Part shown: positions 27,735-35,527 of the stretch, in pieces
Position numbering within the stretch: position 1 is the first letter of the stretch
Layout of the letters: each line of letters begins with the position of its first letter
From: an uncultured Flavobacteriales bacterium
GTDB lineage: Bacteria; Bacteroidota; Bacteroidia; Palsa-965
Assembly: GCA_937974275.1 (NCBI GenBank)
Contig: CALJIF010000049.1
Span: 3,129-67,128 of the forward strand
Direction: 5' to 3'
DNA length: 64,000 bases
Notes under the pieces: model-generated
What the model was told of the DNA's origin: nothing
The model's input: only the letters and a program-made list of their open reading frames with translations
Databases searched by the model: none
Translations under genes and position numbers: made by a program

Positions 27735-28334
27735 TTAGTTACCGCCAAAACGTGCGTTCAAGCCGAACATCATGTAGTATGGAGGGCCAACTGCGAATTC
27801 TGCATTAACACCGATAAAATCGGAGAAGAAATAACGCATACCGAAAATAGCTTGTGGCCACAAACGGCTGGTGAATCTTCCGAAATCCAAATTCCCGGAA
27901 TAATTGGTTTTAGTAGACCAGAAGGAATATCCGAAACGCGCACCTGCGTAAGTGTCTAAATTCTCGTTATCACCGAAGTGAAACAATGCACGCAAACCAA
28001 CGTTCTGACGGGTAATATTGTAGTTGAAATCCTGACTTGCTCCAGTAGAGTCGGTGCCATTCCATTTGCCGCTCCAGCCCTGGTAATAATACGCAGCTCC
28101 AACCGAGAAGCGGTCGGAAATACCATAATCGATCATACCGTTCAGGCCCGGCAATGAAGTAGTATTTACTGTGCTGTTATTACCAATGGAATTGTTTAAC
28201 GCAGTGAAAATTAAACCGGTCATACTGAAAGACGCACCGGCAGTTACGTTCAACTGACCCGCATACTTTTGTGCGCTCAATGTTCCAGCGATCGTGCTAA
28301 GAACTACAGTGCATGCAATAATTAACTTTTTCAT
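27735..28334 (-). CDS. Outer-membrane beta-barrel protein, porin-like
   Basis: 199 residues with a signal peptide (MKKLIIACTVVLSTIAGTLSAQ) and alternating hydrophobic/polar strands throughout. SVGAAYYYQGWSGKW, VGLRALFHFGDNENLDTYAGARFGYSFW and a final GLNARFGGN are typical of small OmpA/OmpW-like barrels in Bacteroidota. No peptidoglycan-binding domain. Substrate and role unknown. Confidence 0.75.
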   Translation of the reverse strand: MKKLIIACTVVLSTIAGTLSAQKYAGQLNVTAGASFSMTGLIFTALNNSIGNNSTVNTTSLPGLNGMIDYGISDRFSVGAAYYYQGWSGKWNGTDSTGASQDFNYNITRQNVGLRALFHFGDNENLDTYAGARFGYSFWSTKTNYSGNLDFGRFTSRLWPQAIFGMRYFFSDFIGVNAEFAVGPPYYMMFGLNARFGGN

Positions 28335-28362
28335 GATAGGAGTGGTTTAGATTTTAAATATA

Positions 28363-28968
28363 CTACATAGCAGCTTTCAAACGGCGTGCCACTTCGTCCC
28401 AGTTAACAACATTCCAGAATGCTGCAATATAATCGGGACGACGATTTTGGTAATGCAAATAATACGCGTGTTCCCATACGTCCAATCCAAGAATTGGTGT
28501 TCCTTTCACCTCAGCCACATCCATTAACGGGTTGTCCTGATTAGGAGTTGAACTAATTACCAATTTGCCATCAGCTACTGATAACCACGCCCATCCCGAA
28601 CCAAAACGGGTTGCGCCTGCGTTAGCAAACTGTTGCTTAAACGTGTCGAAATTTCCGAATGCCGCATCAATTGCAGCCGCCAAATCTCCCGTTGGAGCAC
28701 CACCGCCGTTAGGGCCAATTACCTTCCAAAATAAATCGTGGTTAAAATGCCCTCCACCGTTGTTACGCACTGGCATCGGATATTTAGATATGTTTTTGCA
28801 GATATCTTCCAGCGACTTTCCTTCTCCATCCGTTCCTGCTAATGCGTTATTCAAATTTGTAACGTAAGCCTGATGATGCTTAGTGTGGTGAATCTCCATG
28901 GTACGCGCATCAATGTGCGGTTCCAATGCGTTGTACGCGTAATCCAGTTTTGGTAATTCGAATGCCAT
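28363..28968 (-). CDS. sodB: Superoxide dismutase, Fe/Mn family
   Basis: Converts superoxide to hydrogen peroxide and oxygen in the cytoplasm. Metal ligands are visible: His27 in [11 protein letters not shown] (N-terminal), a second His in [10 protein letters not shown] (about 75-80), and Asp and His in [11 protein letters not shown] (about 162-172). The opening [21 protein letters not shown] is canonical. 201 residues is full length. Whether iron or manganese is used cannot be settled by eye; the symbol is the usual one for the family. Monocistronic. Confidence 0.95.
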   Translation of the reverse strand: MAFELPKLDYAYNALEPHIDARTMEIHHTKHHQAYVTNLNNALAGTDGEGKSLEDICKNISKYPMPVRNNGGGHFNHDLFWKVIGPNGGGAPTGDLAAAIDAAFGNFDTFKQQFANAGATRFGSGWAWLSVADGKLVISSTPNQDNPLMDVAEVKGTPILGLDVWEHAYYLHYQNRRPDYIAAFWNVVNWDEVARRLKAAM

Positions 28969-29080
28969 AGTGCTATAAATTTTACAGATTAACAGTATTC
29001 AAATATAGGGCTATCAGGGCATAGAAAGGCGGTATTAATGTATTTTTAATTAAATTCGCCTTTCACTTAACTAAAACGAC

Positions 29081-29311
29081 ATGAAAAAATTATTGACTTT
29101 TGCCGCTATGGCTATGATCGCTGCATCATTTACTGCATGTGGTCCTTCTGCTGAAGAAGAAAAGAAGCTTCAGGATTCTCTGTCTGCTTTGATGAACAAC
29201 ACTACCGATTCATTGATGAAAGCAATGGAAGACATGGCGAAGCAAGATTCTATCAATACTGCTAACGCTGCTGCGGATACTACCAAGAAAGATTCCGTTC
29301 AGGCTAAATAA
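29081..29311 (+). CDS. Small lipoprotein, 76 aa
   Basis: The signal is MKKLLTFAAMAMIAASFTAC with Cys20, then GPSAEEEKKLQDSLSALMN and a charged helical tail rich in Met, Asp, Lys and Ala ending KKDSVQAK. The heptad-like spacing suggests a short coiled coil, recalling Lpp-type small lipoproteins, though no homology is claimed. It is single, with a strong terminator immediately after. Confidence 0.7.
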   Translation: MKKLLTFAAMAMIAASFTACGPSAEEEKKLQDSLSALMNNTTDSLMKAMEDMAKQDSINTANAAADTTKKDSVQAK

Positions 29312-29331
29312 TTGATTTTTTTAAGAATCAG

Positions 29332-29361
29332 AAAAACCTTCCCTATCGGAAGGTTTTTTTT
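29332..29361. terminator. Bidirectional Rho-independent terminator
   Basis: Stem AACCTTCC (29335-29342) / GGAAGGTT (29348-29355) with loop CTATC, an A run before and a run of T after. It lies between the small lipoprotein (+) and the S41 protease gene (-), and touches the end of the latter. Confidence 0.88.
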
Positions 29362-30943
29362 ATTTGTTCAAATCCTTGTACGCCTGTTGTACAACGTTGT
29401 CTTCCAAATTCCAAAACGTGTAATACCCCAAATCTCCCCACACTGTTCGTATGATGGCATTCTTGATGTAACGTTTTAATAATGCTTCGGCGTTGTCAGA
29501 TAAATTTTTTGCTGATGAATTTTTCTTTTCGCTGTACGCTAATACTTCCTGTACAGTTTTACCATCAGGTTGGTAAGAAGCAATAAACCGGCTCAACCCG
29601 TCTTTACGTAAACGTTTTTCATTTTTTCCGACATAATCCAAAGCCCACATGGTAAATACGTTGCCGTAAAACAAATCGGTTAAATATTGCGAACGACCTG
29701 TTGTATCCAACGGAATAAAAACATCCGGCATAATACCACCACCGCCATACACAACTTTACCCGAAGCAGTTTTATACTTCAAAGAATCCGGAAGTTTAAT
29801 ACTGTCTCGATGAAACAACTCCCCCGATTGGTAACGATTGTATTCTTCGTGCATGTATTCACCTATACCGTTTTCGTACGATTTCTGGATGCAACGTCCG
29901 GCAGGTGTGTAATATCTGGAGATCGTCAATCGCAATGCAGATCCGTCACTCAGCATTTTTTCCTGTTGCACCAGTCCTTTACCGAATGAACGTCGTCCGT
30001 AAATAGTTGCACGATCGTTGTCTTGCAAAGCTCCGGCAACAATTTCGCTGGCAGAAGCAGAGTTTTCATCAATTAATACAGCAACTTTAATTTGTTCCAA
30101 TCCGCCTTTGGCTGTTGCACGATACTCATCGTTGCTGGACGCATGACGACCTTTCGTGTACACGATCATTTTACCCGAAGGCAAAAATTCATCACAGATA
30201 TCCACTGCTGCACTCAACAATCCACCACCATTGCCGCGCAAATCGAAAATCAATTTCTTCATGCCCAATGCCATCAAACTATCAGATGCTGCTTTAAACT
30301 CTGCGTAACTCGTTTCGGAAAAGCGCAATAATTTGATGAAACCGGTTTCTTTGTCCATCATGTATGCAATGTCCACACTACGAATCGGAATGCTTCCGCG
30401 AACAATAGTAACCGTGCTTAGCTTTTTGTCCATTCCCCGCATGATTTCTACCTTCACTTCGGTTCCGCTCGGTCCGCGCAGCTTACCGCGAATATCTTTT
30501 TCGCTTACTTTTTTGCCGGTAATGATTTGATTGTCGGCTTTGAGTAGCTTGTCGCCCACATTTAAACCCGCACGTTCGGAAGGCCCGCCTTTAATAACGT
30601 TCAGCACCACCACCGTATCGCGTAAAATGTTGTATTCGATGCCGATGCCTTCGAACTTACCCTGCATGGGTTCGTTCATTTCTTTAATTTCTTCGGAAGT
30701 AAAATAATCGGAGTGCGGATCCAGGTTTTGCAGCATGGCCGAAATGGCGTCGTCCGTTAATGCACTTTGATCTACCGAATCCACATAGTATCGATCTGCA
30801 AAGCGGATTACATCCCGAATTTTTTGCGCTGCGTCTTGTTGTGCGCCCGAGCTTGCGCCACCCGGCAGGAATGAACCGATCCATATGCCGGCACCCAACA
30901 TTACTCCGCAAATTAACGGCAACCAAGCAATTAAACGTTGCAT
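29360..30943 (-). CDS. C-terminal processing protease, S41 family (CtpA/Prc-like)
   Basis: Periplasmic serine protease that trims envelope proteins. An N-terminal signal anchor (about 5-25) is followed by a helical region and a PDZ domain (about 95-180, EGIGIEYNILRDTVVVLNVIKGGPSERAGLNVGDKL). The peptidase S41 core follows, with LIFDLRGNGGG, the nucleophile Ser in ENSASASEIVAGAL, and the general-base Lys in RRSFGKGLVQ. The C-terminal extension of about 130 residues is usual in Bacteroidota homologues. It starts one base after the stop of the dCMP deaminase gene, so they form an operon. Confidence 0.93.
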   Translation of the reverse strand: MQRLIAWLPLICGVMLGAGIWIGSFLPGGASSGAQQDAAQKIRDVIRFADRYYVDSVDQSALTDDAISAMLQNLDPHSDYFTSEEIKEMNEPMQGKFEGIGIEYNILRDTVVVLNVIKGGPSERAGLNVGDKLLKADNQIITGKKVSEKDIRGKLRGPSGTEVKVEIMRGMDKKLSTVTIVRGSIPIRSVDIAYMMDKETGFIKLLRFSETSYAEFKAASDSLMALGMKKLIFDLRGNGGGLLSAAVDICDEFLPSGKMIVYTKGRHASSNDEYRATAKGGLEQIKVAVLIDENSASASEIVAGALQDNDRATIYGRRSFGKGLVQQEKMLSDGSALRLTISRYYTPAGRCIQKSYENGIGEYMHEEYNRYQSGELFHRDSIKLPDSLKYKTASGKVVYGGGGIMPDVFIPLDTTGRSQYLTDLFYGNVFTMWALDYVGKNEKRLRKDGLSRFIASYQPDGKTVQEVLAYSEKKNSSAKNLSDNAEALLKRYIKNAIIRTVWGDLGYYTFWNLEDNVVQQAYKDLNK

Positions 30944-30944
30944 A

Positions 30945-31415
30945 CTATCGGTTATTAAATTGAACCACCTCTACACCAAACTTGCGCAAAAAATCAACCC
31001 CTTCGTCGTTCGGAATTCCTTTGTATTGTGCGTACGAATCTTTAAAAATTACGCGTCGGATACCTGTTGTGTAGATGATTCGCGCACACGCAATGCACGG
31101 CGATAGCGTAACATACAAGGTACAACCTTCGATAGGTACATTATTTTTTGCCGCGTATAAAATGGCGTTTTGTTCGGCATGCAGGGCCAGCGAGCAACTT
31201 CCTTTACTATCGCGGGGACAGCCGGTATCCGGCCATTCGAGGTCGCAGTTGTGAGTACCGGCCGGCGGACCGTTGTAGCCGAGGGAAATAATGCGAGTGT
31301 CTTTGGTAAGCACGGCACCCACTTTAGCTTTCACGCAATGCGAGCGCAACGCCAGATTGGAAGCCAGCTCCATGTAAATATCATCAAACGAAGGACGAGC
31401 GGTAGTAATGGACAT
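30945..31415 (-). CDS. dCMP/cytidine deaminase family protein
   Basis: Zinc-dependent deaminase, most like deoxycytidylate deaminase, making dUMP for dTMP synthesis. The ATG at 31415 (MSITTARPSFDDIYMELA) is preferred over the open frame to 31523, which adds a non-conserved leader. Zinc and catalytic residues are HAEQNA (His/Glu) and SPCIACA (two Cys). YNGPPAGTHNC and GCPRDSKGSC fit dCMP deaminases. 156 residues is normal. It is the last recognisable core gene on the left side of the island. Confidence 0.9.
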   Translation of the reverse strand: MSITTARPSFDDIYMELASNLALRSHCVKAKVGAVLTKDTRIISLGYNGPPAGTHNCDLEWPDTGCPRDSKGSCSLALHAEQNAILYAAKNNVPIEGCTLYVTLSPCIACARIIYTTGIRRVIFKDSYAQYKGIPNDEGVDFLRKFGVEVVQFNNR

Positions 31416-31454
31416 AATTGCAAATATCGGGGAAAGATGGGAATAAAGAGGGGC

Positions 31455-31490
31455 CCGATAAACTGGGAAATACTTTAAAATATTTATCGG
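31455..31490. repeat. Inverted repeat CCGATAAA-N20-TTTATCGG near island left end
   Basis: Perfect 8-bp arms at 31455-31462 and 31483-31490. A second overlapping pair TGGGAA (31464-31469) / TTCCCA (31495-31500) offers an alternative fold. It lies 40 bases upstream of the dCMP deaminase start, so it could be an operator or a recombination site. Confidence 0.45.
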
Positions 31491-31546
31491 CGAATTCCCA
31501 CGATGCATCCGTAAAGATTGCAATGGCTGCCGGATGTACTTTTATT

Positions 31547-31584
31547 TTTGTCCTGTTCATAGTTATTATGTTTTACAGGACAAA
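31547..31584. repeat. Inverted repeat TTTGTCCTGT-N18-ACAGGACAAA, possible att half-site
   Basis: Perfect 10-bp arms at 31547-31556 and 31575-31584, 38 bases in total. The size and symmetry resemble attachment sites of large serine recombinases. It lies in the 288-base non-coding gap between dCMP deaminase and the first island gene; no gene is seen in that gap. Confidence 0.45.
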
Positions 31585-31662
31585 GATGCGGTGGGCTATA
31601 AGATCGGTTTCCGGTTTTTGCTCGATCTTGTAGGGGGATGCTTTACAATGTTAGTTTTTCCT

Positions 31663-31702
31663 ATTAATGTTCATTAATGTCGATTGATGTCGGTTAATGT
31701 AA
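31663..31702. repeat. Four tandem 10-bp repeats ending at the island's last defence gene
   Basis: Consecutive units ATTAATGTTC, ATTAATGTCG, ATTGATGTCG and GTTAATGTAA, one helical turn each, directly before the stop codon (31704) of the leftward nuclease-like gene. There is no terminator hairpin there. Confidence 0.6.
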
Positions 31703-31703
31703 A

Positions 31704-32369
31704 TTAGAATTTCAATAACACGTGATATGTCTGAAATGACAGAGATGTAGTTTGTTTAGTGTGATTTGAAACATAACAAAAAGCATAACCATTTATCGAG
31801 ATCTTTCCATCAATGATTTCTGATGGTCGTTTTTTAGTTTCAGTTAACGATTTATTGATGCGTGTTAGCACGTTCTCAATCGTTCCATTTAAAACGTACC
31901 CAACAAGACAACCGTCTTTGTACCTATCATTAATGAAATTACCTATACCTGTATCAATGTATCTTGTGGTCAAATAAGAGGCATTTACGCCAGAACCATC
32001 GGATTTTTTCCAATCTTTCTCCGCTAAATTTTTCGCCTCAATATGATAGATCAATTCTGCCGAGGAACTCCAATTTAAAAACTGCATGTCAATTCTTGGG
32101 GCTTCTTTTGGGGCAATATTATCATTATAAACATCTTCAGAGTAAATACGAGGTTCAGGTACAACATGAATTCGCCATTCAGTAGTCCGGGGTGCTGCTT
32201 TAATGTATTTGATTAGCTCGGCAGTTATTCGTTCCTCTTCCCATGATATATCATAGCTCTTTTGTTTAATCATTTCATTATAGCCATCAATTAAAACATG
32301 TATACATTTCTTCTCGAATCCTTGTTTAAAATCGCCAATAACGCCAGTATTCAATTTGCCTTTACTCAT
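31704..32369 (-). CDS. Predicted PD-(D/E)XK nuclease-like protein of the defence operon
   Basis: 221-residue soluble protein with no named family that I recognise. It contains a pattern fitting the PD-(D/E)XK nuclease core: acidic helix with EEERITAEL (about 44-52), Asp94 in PRIDMQF, then Glu111-Ala-Lys113 in YHIEAKNL, 16 residues between D and E. A later segment (INDRYKDGCLVGYVLNG) resembles the helix and strand following the catalytic Lys in such folds. It starts 6 bases after the stop of the large methylase gene, so the two are almost certainly co-translated. Restriction or another DNA-cleaving role is inferred. Confidence 0.6.
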   Translation of the reverse strand: MSKGKLNTGVIGDFKQGFEKKCIHVLIDGYNEMIKQKSYDISWEEERITAELIKYIKAAPRTTEWRIHVVPEPRIYSEDVYNDNIAPKEAPRIDMQFLNWSSSAELIYHIEAKNLAEKDWKKSDGSGVNASYLTTRYIDTGIGNFINDRYKDGCLVGYVLNGTIENVLTRINKSLTETKKRPSEIIDGKISINGYAFCYVSNHTKQTTSLSFQTYHVLLKF

Positions 32370-32375
32370 CTTGAT

Positions 32376-35300
32376 TTATGCGATATCAGAATTAACAACT
32401 TCAAATACAATTTCATCGGCATCATTCATTGCAGAAGATCGCGACCAAAATCTTTTCTCACAAGGTTTTATAATGTAAATTGTATCATCATTGTAGTATT
32501 TAAGAACTTTCCTGAAATAAATGCTTTCAGAATGCTTTTCATAAGAATAATCGTCAATTTGCTTTAAGAGGCTGCCCAGCGCTTCCGAGAAAGCAACTTT
32601 TTCTACTAAAACACTTTTTACAGATTTAGAAAATTTAATTGAAACCAATGCCAAGGGAGAATTTTGTGCTGTTTCATAAACTAAGGAAGATGCAACTGTT
32701 CCGCCTGTTGTATAACCTAAAATGTCATTTAAATCTGTACAAAGTTGTTTAGCGTATTTTTCGATTTCTACAGTTGTAGCGCGTTTATATGCATTAGATT
32801 TTTCTCCTTCTTGAAATAAATCTATTGCATAGTCCAGTCCGTCATTAACAATAATTTTATCTCTTGAGTTTAAATTGAGGGTTTTAAGTAGCAATTCGTC
32901 AATAGCCTTTTCAATAACTTGAATTTGATTATCGCTATTCAAAATCTCCCTTTTTTTAATCTGGGTGATTTCATCAACTTTCTTAGATAACTCTAGTACG
33001 ACTTCTTTTTCTGCGAAAAAAGGAAGAGCTGGTAATTTAAAAATTTCATTAGGCTTCACACGTTCTCTTTCTACACCCCAAGAGGAAGCGGTAAGAAAGA
33101 GGAAATAGGATGAAAATGAAGAGTTTAAAAAAGCAGTAATAGCTTTGAGTATTTTATCATCTTTACAGCTTATACCATATACGGTACTTGTAAAACTACA
33201 ATCGTATGCCAAATAAGAAGAGCAGAAGCGCTTATTAGATTGGCCTTCTTTAATTAATATGTGAGGGGCGTAATAAGCTTCCTTAGCACCAAGTCTTCTG
33301 AATTTTTTTGCAGTAATTGCGACTGTATTTTCTTTTCTGGAATGAAATCGTTCAATACATTCGGCATCAATATGAGGTATTTTACAAATTGTATTATCAG
33401 GTTTATCATTCGGGCTTGATGTCTGTAAACCTACACCCATATGCCAGCCTTCTTTTTCCTTTTGCTTCAATACTGTTTCTAAAGATTCAAAATCACCTAA
33501 CCGCTTTATTAGTGCAAAATCTCTTTCCGTTCCCCACATGGCTACTTTCCATATTTTGGAATTTGGATCAGCTGCCTCTTCACGTGGAATATACTTTGTA
33601 TCGAATACATCAATCGCTACCCCGTCAACTAATCTGTTTTTCAAAAATGATTTTGGTGAACAATAAAGTAATTTTTTAGATTGAACATTAGGTTTTTTCG
33701 CTTGGTAAAAAAGAACACAGGCGGGACCAACTGCTGATGCAAATAAACTTCCTCCGTACTCCCTTTTCGTTTTTCTTAAAGCGGAAAAGTTATATACCGC
33801 TTCAACATAATTCTTATTGAACAGAAAATCTCTGAAATTGCTATAACCGCTTGTTGTATTAAAAAGAATTTTGCTTGCTGCAACTAAAGCGATTTGACCA
33901 TTAGGACAAAGTTCAGTTGCGCGATATAAAAATGCTAAAACATATTCCTGGGCAAAACCAAGTTGTTGTAAATATTTTTTATCACTTGCAGGTAGGTCTC
34001 CGCGTTTAAAGGGAGGGTTACCGACTATCAAATCATATTTAACATTGTTAAAAGTAGCGTGGGTATCCAAACTACTCATTCTGAATAAATTTTTTCCTTG
34101 CTTACTTTTGTCCTCCTCCTTTGGATCAAAAATTAAATAGGGAAATTTTCTATCCTGCCAAAGAGTCTTAGGGTTCAAATAGTCCAATAAAGCCAAGTAC
34201 AAACTAAAAGCAGCAACTTTAATTGCATCACCGTTTATCTCTATTCCAAATATTGAATTTACAAGGAGTTTTTTGAGTGTTGTAAAATCAATATCATCCG
34301 TTTTATTAGCATATTTCCAACGATGTACAATACGTTTAAATGATTCTACAAGGAAAATTCCGGAACCACAAGTTGGATCAAGAATTCGCAACTCATAGTT
34401 TTTATTATTCTTATCTGCCCAAGGTAATTTTTCATTTAAAACAAAATCAACTAAGGAATGTGGCGTATAATATGCGCCATCCTTTTTTGTTTTGTCCTCG
34501 CCCTGCTCAGTCGACATAAATTCCTCGTAGATCTCGCTTATAAGTTCTATTCTAATCGCACTAAAATCAAATACCTTCCAGTTGAAAAGAAACCCCTGTC
34601 CTTTACTTGCGCGTAGGTCACTCCAAAAACATTCCTTAATTAGTTGAAGATGTTTAGCTTTAACTACCCGTCTTTCTTTGTTACTAACAGGACAAAGATT
34701 TCCATTGAAAGACTGCTCAAGCTTGTCAAAAAGGGCATAGGTAGCTTGAATATCCTCCAAAATATCAAAATAGGAGTTAGAATTGCGTAAATATTTCCCA
34801 TAAAAATCAGATGTGGTCGCGTTCCTGTCTTCAAGGTAGAGAACGAATAGAGAACGAAGTAACAAGTCATGAACGACATCAACATTTAAGCCCTCATTAA
34901 CAAGTTCTCTTCGGACAGATGCTAAATTCCGCATCAGTACCTTATCAACTCTTCGACCTGCATCAAGTTTTTCAGCATACTTCTTTTCTTTCCAAAACAA
35001 CCCTGAATCAATAGATGTTCTATTAAAAACTCTAACCAATTCAGTTAGCTTATTTTCTGCTTCAGATAAATTGTAGGAACATAGTTCGATGTCTTTAATT
35101 TTGTCAATATGCCTTTCTGGATCGATGGGCTCAATGAAGCAATTATATACTCTAATTTCAACTGGACTGTTTACAAAGAAGAAAGGAACTTTTCTTTCAT
35201 TCCAAATTTTCTTATGAATCTTGCATATATCCTTTTGCGTTTGTTCGTCAAAAGTTTTGATTGACTTAAAATAGACTGTAGGAAATTGACCAGAAAAATA

Positions 35301-35468
35301 AACTTTATCTACTTCCATTTCTGATAGTAGATTTATTGCATGATTCTTTAATGAAGACAGAGAAGAGGCCTTAATGGTTTTTACATTCACAACTCGCTCT
35401 GAAAAATCAAGAACCTCTATAATTTCATCTGTATGTTTTATCTTTTTCAACGCTCTCAAATTTAACAA
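32376..35468 (-). CDS. Large N6-adenine DNA methylase (Eco57I/PglX-like)
   Basis: 1030-residue DNA methyltransferase. The SAM-binding motif I is DPTCGSGIFLVESF (about 358-371) and the catalytic motif IV is NPPF (about 481-484), the gamma-class amino-methylase order seen in type I, type IIG and BREX PglX enzymes. The N-terminal 350 residues hold a helical domain with YYTPHSLVDFVL just before motif I. The C-terminal half should carry target recognition (LPALPFF..) and a further 200-residue region. I see no clear nuclease motif in the N-terminus, unlike the 1277-residue neighbour; the small downstream gene may supply it. The operon context suggests defence. Confidence 0.8.
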   Translation of the reverse strand: MLNLRALKKIKHTDEIIEVLDFSERVVNVKTIKASSLSSLKNHAINLLSEMEVDKVYFSGQFPTVYFKSIKTFDEQTQKDICKIHKKIWNERKVPFFFVNSPVEIRVYNCFIEPIDPERHIDKIKDIELCSYNLSEAENKLTELVRVFNRTSIDSGLFWKEKKYAEKLDAGRRVDKVLMRNLASVRRELVNEGLNVDVVHDLLLRSLFVLYLEDRNATTSDFYGKYLRNSNSYFDILEDIQATYALFDKLEQSFNGNLCPVSNKERRVVKAKHLQLIKECFWSDLRASKGQGFLFNWKVFDFSAIRIELISEIYEEFMSTEQGEDKTKKDGAYYTPHSLVDFVLNEKLPWADKNNKNYELRILDPTCGSGIFLVESFKRIVHRWKYANKTDDIDFTTLKKLLVNSIFGIEINGDAIKVAAFSLYLALLDYLNPKTLWQDRKFPYLIFDPKEEDKSKQGKNLFRMSSLDTHATFNNVKYDLIVGNPPFKRGDLPASDKKYLQQLGFAQEYVLAFLYRATELCPNGQIALVAASKILFNTTSGYSNFRDFLFNKNYVEAVYNFSALRKTKREYGGSLFASAVGPACVLFYQAKKPNVQSKKLLYCSPKSFLKNRLVDGVAIDVFDTKYIPREEAADPNSKIWKVAMWGTERDFALIKRLGDFESLETVLKQKEKEGWHMGVGLQTSSPNDKPDNTICKIPHIDAECIERFHSRKENTVAITAKKFRRLGAKEAYYAPHILIKEGQSNKRFCSSYLAYDCSFTSTVYGISCKDDKILKAITAFLNSSFSSYFLFLTASSWGVERERVKPNEIFKLPALPFFAEKEVVLELSKKVDEITQIKKREILNSDNQIQVIEKAIDELLLKTLNLNSRDKIIVNDGLDYAIDLFQEGEKSNAYKRATTVEIEKYAKQLCTDLNDILGYTTGGTVASSLVYETAQNSPLALVSIKFSKSVKSVLVEKVAFSEALGSLLKQIDDYSYEKHSESIYFRKVLKYYNDDTIYIIKPCEKRFWSRSSAMNDADEIVFEVVNSDIA

Positions 35469-35527
35469 TTACTCTGCTTTATATTTGCTCTGATTATCAA
35501 CATCTTGTGGTTAATGAATTTGCTTCT

